Origin: AP-15 sp963846635 | GTDB lineage: Bacteria; Pseudomonadota; Alphaproteobacteria; ATCC43930; CGMCC-115725 | NCBI GenBank assembly: GCA_963846635.1 | Contig: CAWJXM010000026.1 | Location: forward strand, 55,293 to 119,292 | Reading direction: 5' to 3' | DNA length: 64,000 nucleotides | Shown: positions 45,214 through 54,315 of the stretch, piece by piece | How the letters are laid out: each line of letters opens with the position of its first letter | Numbering within the stretch: the stretch's first letter is position 1 | Position numbers and translations under genes: made by a program | The notes under the pieces: generated by a model | The model's database searches: none | Told to the model about the DNA's origin: nothing | The model's input: the letters and a program-made list of their open reading frames with translations, nothing else

Positions 45214-46174
45214 CTATGGCAGCAGCACCAGCCGCTCGGCCAGCAGAGCGTAAAGCCGGTCAGCCTCGACTTCGGTCATATAATTGACGTTGGGAACGCG
45301 ATCGGTAACGCCCCACCAATCGACGACCGTCATGCCAAGGGTGAGCGGGCTTGCCGTTTCAACCGCTACATTGACCTTGCGACCCCGGAACAACTCTGGG
45401 CCGCAACAGATAGGCGATCACGCATGGATCGTGCAGTGCCATGCCGCGCGCTCCGAACCGGCCGGTGCGGGCTGCCTCGAAGCTGTCGAGCAGCGCGGCG
45501 ACCGCGGGGCCGCTGCGGTTGGATAGCGCGCGCAAGGCGGCAACGCGCGGCGGCGTACTCAGCACCTGATGGGTGACGTCGAGCGGGATCATCGTGATCG
45601 GCATACCTGACGCGAGCACAATTGCCGCGGCGTGCGGATCGACATAGATGTTGAACTCGGCCGCTGGGGTCATATTTCCGATCTCGAACGCGGCGCCGCC
45701 CAGCATGACCAACTCGCTTATTTGCGCGGCGATATCCGGCGCCTTGACCAATGCCATCGCGATATCGGTCAATGGCCCGAGCGCGCAGAGGGTGACGGAC
45801 CCCGGCTCGGCGCCGCGCAACACCTCGATGACGAAATCGACGCCGTGCTGTGCCTGCGGCGGCATCGTGGGCGCGGATAAGCCGAGCCTCTCGCCGAGCG
45901 CGTCGCCGTGAATGGCAGCTGCCGTCGTCAGTGGGCGCAATAGTGGCCGTGCGCAGCCCGCATAAACGGCAATGTCGGGGCGCGCCGCCAATTCGCAAAC
46001 CCGCCGGGCGTTGCGCTCGGTCAGCGCCAGCGGCAGATTGCCGGCAACCGCGACGATGCCCAGTACTTCCAATTCCTCTGGTGAGGCCAGCGCCAGCAGG
46101 ATCGCGACTGCATCATCAATGCCGGGATCGGTGTCGATGATGACCTTACGCCGGACCGGCACGGCGCCGTTCAT
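45214..46174 (-). CDS. Nucleoside hydrolase (contains frameshift)
   Basis: Inosine/uridine-preferring N-ribohydrolase, ~319 residues. The calcium-binding N-terminal motif is IIDTDPGIDDAVAI (about residues 12-25). The late conserved EFNIYVDPHAAAIVL and the His-containing MALHDPCVIAYLL complete the active site. The frame breaks after YLLRP at about 45397; removing one base restores ELFRGRKVNVAVETASPLTL, TVVDWWGVTDRVPNV and the true stop at 45214. Without the correction the protein ends at 45359 in a nonsense tail. Confidence 0.9.
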
Positions 46175-46282
46175 TGTACTCGCATGCGCGCCTTGCGCTG
46201 CCCGAGAAAACAGGAGCTTTCGAGCGCATTGCGAGGCTGCGGCGCGCAGCGAGATTGCTCAATTTCAGAGCGGCGATGCCGG

Positions 46283-47278
46283 TCACCGTGGCTCGCCAAC
46301 AAAGCTGTTCTGCAATGCCGACAGCCGAGCGAGCGCAGCCTGCGGCAATGGCCCCTTGTTCGCCGCCGCGGCGGCGTATTCGAGCTGCTGCAAGGTCGAG
46401 TAGCCGACCAGCGCCGTCGATACCGCCGGATGGGCGATCACATAACGGATTGCCGCCTCGACCAGACTGTCGGCATGACCCTCGCGCACCAAGGGTTCGA
46501 GCCGCCGCGCGCGCTCGACATCGACCCGGTAGTCGCGCCCCGAGCCGATCGGGGCGACTTCGGGCGAGCCATGCGGGTGGCGTTCCTCGGTGCCGCTCAA
46601 GGCGCCGGCTGCAAGTACCCGGATCGCGATAACGCCCATATCGGCGGCTTTGGTGTGCGCCAATAGACTGCCGAAATCATGCGCCGGATAGCCTTGCGCC
46701 ACATTCGTCCCGGCGCTCGGGTTTAGCATGTTGTAACTGACCTGGGCGGTGTCGAAGGCGCGGGCATCGGCAACCCGGTGCAATGCGGCAGTGTCGCCGA
46801 CCGCAGTGATGCCAAAAAACCGCGTCTTGCCCTGCTGGCGCAGCCGCTCAAAGGCGGGCACCACCTCGCCCAATACGATTTCCGGCGTCAAATCCGAGTC
46901 GTGGCCGTCGACGAGGATGTGGTTGTGCAATTGGAACAGATCGACATGATCGAGTTGCAGCCGCTGCAGGCTCGCCTCCAAGGACGCGGTCACCGCGCCG
47001 GCGATATTGCGCCGCTCGCTCGCCGGGATGCGAACCTTGGTGCCGAGATAAAGCTCGGGCTTGAGGCTTTTCAGCACGCGGCCGAGATTGCGCTCGGATT
47101 CGCCATTCCCGTACATCGCCGCAGTGTCGAAATAATTGATCCCGAGTTCGAGCGCGCGCGCTACCGCGTGCTCCTGATCGGCGGCATTCCCCTTGATCAT
47201 CAGCCCGCCGACCGCACCGCAGCCAAAGCCCAGAACCGAAACCTGAAGCCCGGTCCGGCCGAGTGTGCGTCTCTCCAT
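46283..47278 (-). CDS. Aldo/keto reductase
   Basis: NADPH-dependent oxidoreductase with a TIM-barrel fold, 331 residues from the ATG at 47278 (MERRTLGRTGLQVSVLGFGC). Catalytic tetrad: Asp and Tyr in NYFDTAAMYGNGESE, Lys in YLGTKVRI, and His in FQLHNHILV. The cofactor region GYSTLQQLEYAAAAA lies near the C-terminus. The longer open frame to 47425 covers leuB sequence in another frame and is rejected. Substrate unknown. Confidence 0.92.
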   Translation of the reverse strand: MERRTLGRTGLQVSVLGFGCGAVGGLMIKGNAADQEHAVARALELGINYFDTAAMYGNGESERNLGRVLKSLKPELYLGTKVRIPASERRNIAGAVTASLEASLQRLQLDHVDLFQLHNHILVDGHDSDLTPEIVLGEVVPAFERLRQQGKTRFFGITAVGDTAALHRVADARAFDTAQVSYNMLNPSAGTNVAQGYPAHDFGSLLAHTKAADMGVIAIRVLAAGALSGTEERHPHGSPEVAPIGSGRDYRVDVERARRLEPLVREGHADSLVEAAIRYVIAHPAVSTALVGYSTLQQLEYAAAAANKGPLPQAALARLSALQNSFVGEPR

Positions 47279-47318
47279 CACCGTCCTCCCTTGGTCTGAG
47301 CGCCGCCCGCCAACGGTT

Positions 47319-48440
47319 CTAGACCACCTTCTCGATCTCGCGCAAAACCGCATCGCCCATCGCGCGGGTCGAGATGCCGGTGGCCTCGGGCGCCCCAATG
47401 TCGTTGGTGCGCGCTCCGGCGGCAAGGGCGCGGCGCACTGCGTTTTCGACGAGATCGGCTTCTTCGGTCATGTCGAACGAATAACGCAGCATCATCGCGA
47501 ACGATAAAATGCAGGCGAGCGGGTTCGCCACATCCTTGCCGGCGATATCAGGCGCACTGCCATGCACAGGCTCGTACAGCGCCTTGCGCCGGCCGCTTGC
47601 ATCGGCTGGGCCGAGCGAGGCCGAGGGGAGCATGCCGAGCGAGCCGGTCAGCATCGCTGCACAATCCGACAGGATGTCGCCAAAGAGGTTGCTGGTCACG
47701 ATCACATCGAACTGCTTCGGATTGCGGACGAGCTGCATCGCGCAATTATCGGCATACATGAACGATAGCTCGACATCGGGGTAATCGCTGTCGCGCACCC
47801 GTTGCGCCACCTCGCGCCACAACCCGCCCGATTCCATGACATTGGCCTTGTCGACCTCGCACACGCGACCGCGGCGCTTTTTGGCCAATTCGCAGGCGAC
47901 GCGAACGACGCGCTCGATTTCCTCCTCGCTGTAGACTTCAGTGTTGATGCCCTGACGGGTTCCGTCCGACAGCGTCTCGATCCCGCGCGGCTCGCCGAAA
48001 TAGATGCCGCCCGTCAACTCGCGCACAATCATCAGATCGAGACCGGCGACAATCTCGCGCTTCAGGCTCGAAGCGTCGGCAAGTGCATCGAACACGACAG
48101 CTGGGCGCAAATTGGCGAACAGGTCCATTTCCTTGCGCAAGCGCAGCAAGCCGCGCTCCGGCCACAACTCGAACGGCAGTTTATCCCATTTCGGACCGCC
48201 GACCGAGCCGAACAACACCGCGTCGCTCGTGAGTGCCTTGTGCAAGGTCGCTTCGGTCAGCGGCGTGCCGTGGGCGTCATAAGCAGCTCCGCCGACCAGA
48301 TCCTCGCTGATGTCAAAGCTGGCGATGTGCCGGCGGTCGAAGAAATGGACGATGCGCAAGACCTCGCGCATGATCTCCGGACCGATACCGTCACCCGGCA
48401 GGACCAAAACCTTGCGGTTGGCACCTCTGGTTTGTGCCAT
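47319..48440 (-). CDS. leuB: 3-isopropylmalate dehydrogenase
   Basis: Third step of leucine synthesis: oxidative decarboxylation of 3-isopropylmalate with NAD. 373 residues from the ATG at 48440 (MAQTRGANRKVLVLPGDGIG); the ATG at 48467 is an alternative. Motifs: GDGIGPEIM, VGGPKWD, ELTGGIYFGEPRG, the substrate/Mg-binding NLFGDILSDCAAMLTGSLGM, and the NAD-selective EPVHGSAPDIAGKDVANP. leuA/C/D are not in the window. Confidence 0.95.
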   Translation of the reverse strand: MAQTRGANRKVLVLPGDGIGPEIMREVLRIVHFFDRRHIASFDISEDLVGGAAYDAHGTPLTEATLHKALTSDAVLFGSVGGPKWDKLPFELWPERGLLRLRKEMDLFANLRPAVVFDALADASSLKREIVAGLDLMIVRELTGGIYFGEPRGIETLSDGTRQGINTEVYSEEEIERVVRVACELAKKRRGRVCEVDKANVMESGGLWREVAQRVRDSDYPDVELSFMYADNCAMQLVRNPKQFDVIVTSNLFGDILSDCAAMLTGSLGMLPSASLGPADASGRRKALYEPVHGSAPDIAGKDVANPLACILSFAMMLRYSFDMTEEADLVENAVRRALAAGARTNDIGAPEATGISTRAMGDAVLREIEKVV

Positions 48441-48565
48441 CTGAATTGCCCTTTCTACGCTGGCCATGAGCGCTCCAGACCATGCCGCCCCGGCCGGCTT
48501 CCCTCACGCAACAGGGCCGCCGATCGGTAGCGGCCCCTCGTGTTAATTTATTACGGTTCGGCAGA

Positions 48566-49423
48566 TTAGGGACGCGCGACCGGACCGCGGTTGTCGGGAA
48601 CCGTCGCGGCTTTTTCCTTCCAGTCCTTCGACCACGGAGTGGTCGGCCGCGGCAGCGTCTTGCCGTCGACCCGGATCTCATCGACGTGCTCGTTGTAAAA
48701 GCATAGATAGCCCTTGACCTTTGGGCATTCCGGGATCGGATCGGGATAGCTCCACACGATGTCTTCGTAGAGCCAGTCGCCGATCTTGACCGAGTAATAA
48801 CGCGCCTTGCCCTTGTATGGACAGGCCGTCGTCTTGGTACTCGGCAGCAGTAAATCCATCCGCACGTCTTCAGGCGGGATGTAGTAGCGGGTCGGCAACC
48901 GGGTTTCGAACAGGAACCGGGCGCGGCGGGTTTCGGCGACAGTCTCGCCGCCAAGGATGACCTGAACGGGCCGCGAGGATTGGATCACGTCGATCCGTTT
49001 GTAAGGGTCGCGCGGGTGGACAAAGATCTCTTCGTCCTCCTCGTACCAGTGGTCGACGCGATCCCAATAGAACGCGACGAAATCGCTGATCTCGGACACC
49101 TCCTCGAACGGATCGGGATAACCCCAGACCGCATTTTCCGAAGTGCGCTCGCCGACCCTGATCGTCCAGTACGATGCCGTACCCTTGTAGGGGCAGAAGG
49201 TATGGTGATTGGTCGGCGTCAACAGATCCATGCGCACATCCGCCCGCGGAAAGTAATAGACCGGGAGATGGCGGGTCTCGAACAACAGATGGGCATTGGT
49301 GCTGTCGGCGATCGTCTCGCCATTGAAGGTGACGCGTACGCGCCGCGGCGATGGTTCGAAGGTGATCTTGTAGTCGGGGTTGGTTTTGAACCCGGATTTG
49401 CGGGTTTGCGGTGCCGCTGACAT
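48566..49423 (-). CDS. Double DUF427 protein
   Basis: 285 residues with two tandem DUF427 domains: RVRVTFNGETIADSTNAHLL ... HTFCPYKGTASYW ... WGYPDPFEEV and VQVILGGETVAETRRARFLF ... TACPYKGKARYYS ... WSYPDP. Members are small beta-rich proteins of unknown function; the CPYKG motif is the family hallmark. This is the last alphaproteobacterial gene; its upstream region ends at the contig join. Confidence 0.92.
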   Translation of the reverse strand: MSAAPQTRKSGFKTNPDYKITFEPSPRRVRVTFNGETIADSTNAHLLFETRHLPVYYFPRADVRMDLLTPTNHHTFCPYKGTASYWTIRVGERTSENAVWGYPDPFEEVSEISDFVAFYWDRVDHWYEEDEEIFVHPRDPYKRIDVIQSSRPVQVILGGETVAETRRARFLFETRLPTRYYIPPEDVRMDLLLPSTKTTACPYKGKARYYSVKIGDWLYEDIVWSYPDPIPECPKVKGYLCFYNEHVDEIRVDGKTLPRPTTPWSKDWKEKAATVPDNRGPVARP

Positions 49424-49567
49424 AGTCGGGTCCTCCTTTGTTGCTCGCCGGTCATCGAGAACCGGACGGAAAGGTTGGCAGGGATCGGAGCCGCGCTTGC
49501 CCGTGCTCCGCTTGTATACGCTGCTTATATACGCTGCGCTCGCACGATCAAAGTCGCGGTCTTAAAA
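49424..49567. other. Probable assembly join between two genomes
   Basis: Left of here codon use and repeats are alphaproteobacterial; right of here third positions are almost all G or C and gene content is actinobacterial. The segment contains a direct repeat TATACGCTGC (near 49515 and 49528). It has no integrase, IS end or tRNA site. The kynureninase to the right begins mid-protein. Confidence 0.8.
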
Positions 49568-50689
49568 GAGTACCTGAACGGCAACTCGCTCGGCGCGCTG
49601 CCCCTGGCGACCCTGCGGCGGATGGACAGCATGCTCCGCCAGGAGTGGGGGACGGCCCTGGCTAGGTCCTGGGACCACTGGGTGGACCTGCCGGCCCGGG
49701 TGGGCGACCTGATCGGCGAGCTGACCGGCGCCGCCCCCGGGCAGGTCCTGGTCGCCGACAACACCACCGTGAACCTGTACAAGCTGGCCTGCGCCGCGCT
49801 GGACGCGCGGCCCGGGCGGCGCGTGATCGTGACCGACGCCGATAACTTCCCCAGCGACCGGTACGTCGTCGAGGGCATCGCGGCCCAGCGCGGCCTGGAG
49901 CTGCGGATGCTGCCCACCGACATCAACGAGGGCGTCGATCCTGAGCTGGTGCGCGCCGCGGTGGACGAGGACACGGCCCTGGTGAGCCTGTCGCACGTGG
50001 CCTACCGCAGCGGCGCCCTGGCCGACATGGCGGGCATCACGGCGATCGTGCACCAGGCCGGGGCGCTGATGCTCTGGGACCTGTGCCACTCCGTCGGCGC
50101 GGTGCCCGTCGACCTGGACGGCTGCGACGTGGATCTCGCGGTCGGCTGCACCTACAAGTACGTCAACGCCGGGCCGGGTGCCCCGGCGTTCCTCTACGTC
50201 TCGGCCCGGCTGCGCGAGGTGCTGCGCCAGCCCATCTGGGGCTGGTTCTCGCAAGCCGACCAGTTCGAGATGGGACCCAGGTACGACCCCGCGGCCGGCA
50301 TCACCAAGTTCATGACGGGCACGCCGTCCATCCTCGGCACGGCCGCGGTGGAAGAGGGCGTCCGGCTGCTGCTCGAGGCGGGCATCGGGCCGCTGCGGGC
50401 CAAGAGCGTGCTGCTCACCTCCTACCTCATCGAGCTCGCCGACGCGTGGCTGGTCCCGCTCGGCTGCGCGATCGCCACGCCGCGGGACGCCAGCCGCCGC
50501 GGCGGGCACGTCTCCTTCCGTCATCCGCGGGCCGAGCGGATCGTCGAGGAGCTGGCGGCCGGCGGGGTCATCACCGACTACCGGACCCCCGAGCGGTTCC
50601 GGTTCGGCCTGTCCCCGCTGACGACGCGCTTCACCGACGTGTGGGACGCCACCGAGGCCGCCCGCGACCTCATCGAGCAGGAAGGCTAG
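49568..50689 (+). CDS. kynU: Kynureninase, 5' truncated at the join
   Basis: PLP enzyme of tryptophan breakdown that converts kynurenine to anthranilate and alanine. Homology starts abruptly at EYLNGNSLGALPLATL; the usual ~30 residues before YLxGNSLG are missing, and an in-frame lead from 49475 (MAGIGAALARAPLVY...) does not resemble the family. The rest is intact: ADNTTVNLYKLACAAL, the PLP-Asp/His in LWDLCHSVGAVPVDL, and the Schiff-base Lys in GCTYKYVNAGPG. Seven bases before the tryptophan 2,3-dioxygenase gene, so one operon. Confidence 0.92.
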   Translation, partial: EYLNGNSLGALPLATLRRMDSMLRQEWGTALARSWDHWVDLPARVGDLIGELTGAAPGQVLVADNTTVNLYKLACAALDARPGRRVIVTDADNFPSDRYVVEGIAAQRGLELRMLPTDINEGVDPELVRAAVDEDTALVSLSHVAYRSGALADMAGITAIVHQAGALMLWDLCHSVGAVPVDLDGCDVDLAVGCTYKYVNAGPGAPAFLYVSARLREVLRQPIWGWFSQADQFEMGPRYDPAAGITKFMTGTPSILGTAAVEEGVRLLLEAGIGPLRAKSVLLTSYLIELADAWLVPLGCAIATPRDASRRGGHVSFRHPRAERIVEELAAGGVITDYRTPERFRFGLSPLTTRFTDVWDATEAARDLIEQEG

Positions 50690-50696
50690 CCACGCC

Positions 50697-51479
50697 ATGG
50701 CCGAACCCGTCACCTACTCCGGGTACCTGCGGCTGGACCAGCTGCTGTCGGCGCAGCAGCCCAGGTCCGGCGAGCACGACGAGATGCTGTTCATCGTCAT
50801 CCACCAGATCTACGAGCTGTGGTTCAAGCAGCTGCTGCACGAGCTCGGCAAGCTGCAGGCCGAGCTGGAGTCGGGCAGCACGACGCACGCCATGCGCACG
50901 CTGCGCCGGACGCTGGCCATCCTGAAGATCGTGGTCGGGCAGCTCGACGTGCTCGAGACCATGACGCCCACCCAGTTCACCCGGTTCCGCGCCGAGCTGG
51001 GCACGTCGAGCGGGTTCGAGTCCGCGCAGTTCCGCCAGCTCGAGGCGGTGCTGGGCCGCCGGGACCCGATGATGGTCGCGCAGTACGCCGAGGGCAGCGC
51101 GGAGCGCGAGCGGATCGCGGCCGCGATGGCCCGGCCGTCGCTGTTCGACTCATTCCTCCGCTACCTGGCCGGCCAGGGCTACGACGTCCCGGCCGAGGCG
51201 CTGCACCGCGACGTCAGCCAGCCCCTGGAGGGCTCGCCCGCGGTGCAGCAGGTGCTGAAGCAGGTCTACGACGACGACACCGACGCGACCGCGGTGTGCG
51301 AGCTGCTCGTGGACCTGGACGAGGGCATGCAGGAATGGCGCTATCACCACGTCAAGATGGTGGAGCGGACCATCGGGGGCAGGCCAGGCACCGGCGGCTC
51401 GGCCGGCGCGACGTACCTCCGGACGACGGTCGGAAACCCGACGTTTCCCGATCTGTGGGCCATGCGCAGCCTGGGCTAG
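50697..51479 (+). CDS. kynA: Tryptophan 2,3-dioxygenase
   Basis: Heme enzyme that opens the tryptophan indole ring to N-formylkynurenine. 260 residues, near the family's ~270-280. Family signatures: TYSGYLRLDQLLSAQQP, EMLFIVIHQIYELWFKQLLH (substrate/heme pocket), SSGFESAQFRQLEAVLG, and MQEWRYHHVKMVERTIG with the proximal heme His, then GGSAGATYLRTTV. Paired with kynureninase; a formamidase for the step between is not seen. Confidence 0.95.
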   Translation: MAEPVTYSGYLRLDQLLSAQQPRSGEHDEMLFIVIHQIYELWFKQLLHELGKLQAELESGSTTHAMRTLRRTLAILKIVVGQLDVLETMTPTQFTRFRAELGTSSGFESAQFRQLEAVLGRRDPMMVAQYAEGSAERERIAAAMARPSLFDSFLRYLAGQGYDVPAEALHRDVSQPLEGSPAVQQVLKQVYDDDTDATAVCELLVDLDEGMQEWRYHHVKMVERTIGGRPGTGGSAGATYLRTTVGNPTFPDLWAMRSLG

Positions 51480-51596
51480 CGCGGAGCCGCGCGGGCGGCC
51501 CGAGCCCGGCTCGTTCTTCTATTTCTCACGCGCTGTACGCATTGAGTTAGGTTTCACGGCCTATGGTGCCACCCATACCGGTGCGTAGGGGGGATC

Positions 51597-52733
51597 GTGC
51601 GACTTCTGGGCTGCCTGCGGGAGCCGAGGCTCAGATGTCGGACGGGACTCGGGCGTCACCTGACGGCGGTGCTCGCCGGGCTGATCGGCGTGACCGTGGC
51701 GGCCGCGGTGCTCACGGCGGTGCCCGCGCGGGCGGCGGCACGGCCCGGCAGACTGCTGGCCCGCAGACCGACAGCCTGACCCTGACCACGGCGAGCGGCG
51801 CGGCCAGGCTGCAGCCCCGGTGGAGCACGCAGGACGCATGCCCGAGCGGCTTCCAGGGCTCGGCCGTGCTGTACGAGCTCAACACCGACGGGAGCATCGG
51901 CCGGAGCATCTCGCCCGTCGTCACCGACGTCGGCGCCCCGTTCGGGGGGACGCTGCTCGGCTCCGTGGGGCAGCTCATCACCGATGGCACCGACGTGGGG
52001 GACGGCGGGACGGACGAGTGGATGGTCGCCTGCTACGCAGGAACCCACGGGACAGGCAGCGTCGACGACCTCCAGTCGATCGACGTGTCCCTCTCGGCGG
52101 ACGGCGGGAGTTTCTGGACCCGTAGACCCAGGCCCGTGGCCACCACCACGACCCTGACCGCGTTGCCGGACCCGGCCGCCGCTGGCGCCGCCGTCACCCT
52201 GACCGCGACCGTGAAGGCGGCGGACGGCACCGTCCCGCGCGGGGAGGTGGCGTTCCTGGCCAGGCGTCACCCTGATCTCCGTCGCCCCGGTCAACGCCGG
52301 CGGCGTGGCCACCGCGACCACGACGTTCGCGGCGTCGGGGACGAACCCCCGCACGGTGTCGCTGGCCGCGTGGTTCTTCGGCCTGATCGGGTCCTACGCC
52401 GGCTCGGCCGGTAGCTGCTCCGAGACCGTGAACCCCCCGGGGACGCAGACCGGGGGGAACTCCGTACCCGTCACCGTGACCGTGCCGCGGCGCGGTGCCT
52501 TCACCGTCACCATCGCGCCCGGCACGGTGATCCTGAGCGCGCCGAACCGCGTGGCCGCGAAGGGGATGCTGCTGGACATCACGGTGACCGACATCCGGAC
52601 CGAGCACCCGGGCTGGTCGGCTTCGGCACGTACGTGCTGTCCGCCTCCGTGGTCCTGGACATCCCGCCGACGGCGGCGGGATGGCCCGTACGGTGGCAGC
52701 CTGACGATCACCGCCGTCGAGGCCGGCCCGTGA
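51597..52733 (+). CDS. Secreted Ig-like repeat protein, frameshifted
   Basis: The start reads as a signal peptide (VRLLGCLREPRLRCRTGLGR then HLTAVLAGLIGVTVAAAVL, cleavage after ARA). The frame then shifts to DSLTLTTASGAARLQPRWST through ATTTTLTALPDPAAAGAAVT, an Ig-like fold start, and shifts again to VATATTTFAASGTNPRTVSL and SVPVTVTVPRRGAFTVTI. At least three shifts are needed to read one protein of ~375 residues. The Thr/Ala-rich beta-sandwich character suggests a cell-surface or secreted protein. Function unknown. Confidence 0.6.
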
Positions 52734-52748
52734 TCGACACCGTAATCC

Positions 52749-54314
52749 TCACTCCCACTCGATGGTGGCGGGGGGCTTGCTGGTCACGTCCAGCACGACG
52801 CGGTTGATCTCGGGGACCTCGTTGGTGACCCGGGTGGAGATCCGGGCGAGTACCTCGTCCGGGAGCCGCGCCCAGTCCGCGGTCATGGCGTCCTCGCTGG
52901 TCACCGGGCGGAGGACCAGCGGGTGGCCGTAGCTGCGGCCGTCACCCTGCACGCCGACCGAGCGCACGTCGGCCAGCAGCACCACCGGGCACTGCCAGAC
53001 CAGGGCGTCGAGCCCCGCGGCCGACATCTCCTCGCGCACGATGGCGTCGGCCTCGCGCAGCGATCGCGAGCCGCGCCGCGGTCACCTCGCCGACGATCCT
53101 GATCGCCAGCCCCGGGCCGGGGAACGGCTGGCGGCGGACGATCGCCTGCGGCAGGCCGAGCTCGGTGCCGACCTGCCGCACCTCGTCCTTGAACAGCCAG
53201 CGCAGCGGCTCGACCAGGCGGAACTTCAGGTCATCCGGGAGCCCGCCGACGTTGTGGTGCGACTTGATGGTCGCGGTGCCCGTGCCGCCGCCCGATTCCA
53301 CGACGTCCGGGTACAGCGTGCCCTGGACCAGGAACTCGCACGCCTCGCCGTGCTGGCCCGCCTCGTCGGTGATCTGGCTCGCCGCCCGCTCGAACGCCCG
53401 GATGAACTCCCGGCCGATGACCTTCCGCTTCTGCTCCGGGTCGGTCACCCCGGCCAGCGCGGAGAGGAACGCCCCCGCCTCGGTGGCCACGGTCAGCCGG
53501 ACGCCGGTGGCGGCCACGAAGTCCTGCTCGACCTGCTCGGCCTCGCCCTTGCGCAGCAGGCCGTGATCGACGAACACGCAGGTGAGCCGGTCGCCGATGG
53601 CGCGCTGCACGAGCGCGGCGGCGACCGCGGAGTCCACGCCGCCGGATAGCCCGCAGATCGCGCGGCCGGGGCCGACCTGCTCGCGGATGAGCTGCACCTG
53701 TTCCTCGACGATGTTCAGCATCGTCCAGGACGGGCGGCAGCCGGCCAGCTCGAGGAAGCGCGACAGGATCGCGGTGCCGTGCTCGGTGTGCACGACCTCC
53801 GGGTGGAACTGGACCCCGAACAGGCGGTTCTTGCCGTGCTCGATCGCGGCCACCGGCGTCGCCGCCGTCCGCGCGGTCACCGCGAAGCCGGGCGGCGCCG
53901 CCGTGCAGGTGTCCCCGTGCGACATCCAGACGCGCTGCCTGGCGGGCAGGCCGGACAGCAGCCTGCCGCACCGGAGGTCTCCAGGTGGTCGATCCGTACT
54001 CGGCGGCCCCGGTCCGTTCGACCGTCCCGCCGAGGCCGGCCACCATCAGCTGGAAGCCGTAGCAGATGCCGAGGACCGGGACTCCCGCGCCGAACAGGCC
54101 GGGCGGGGCGGGCGGGGCTCCCGTCGGCGTAGACCGAGGCCGGGCCGCCGGACAGGATGATCGCCTTGGGCCGCCTGGCCAGCATCTCCTCCACCGCCAT
54201 GGTGGACGGGACGATCTCGGAATAGACGTGGCACTCCCGTACCCGCCGGGCGATCAGCTGCGCGTACTGCGCGCCGAAGTCGACCACGAGGACGGTGTCG
54301 AAGCCTCCGGGCAC
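52749..54314 (-). CDS. guaA: GMP synthase (glutamine-hydrolysing), frameshifted
   Basis: Makes GMP from XMP, glutamine and ATP. Pieces in three frames read in order. N-terminal glutaminase: FDTVLVVDFGAQYAQLIARR, IILSGGPASVYADG; the catalytic-Cys part GICYGFQLM lies in another frame; then QFHPEVVHTEHG. Synthase part: GLSGGVDSAVAAALVQ (ATP loop), FVDHGLLRKGEAEQVEQDF, PGPGLAIRIVGEV. C-terminus: MREEMSAAGLDALVWQ through KPPATIEWE. Shifts near 54120, 53980 and 53065. The start is the GTG at 54314. Essential in most bacteria, so consensus error is likelier than decay. Confidence 0.9.
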
Positions 54315-54315
54315 G

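Noticed and set aside
49562..50713. Minus-strand open frame of 383 codons across kynureninase
   Set aside because: Shadow of a high-GC gene; translation is His/Gln/Arg-rich without motifs.
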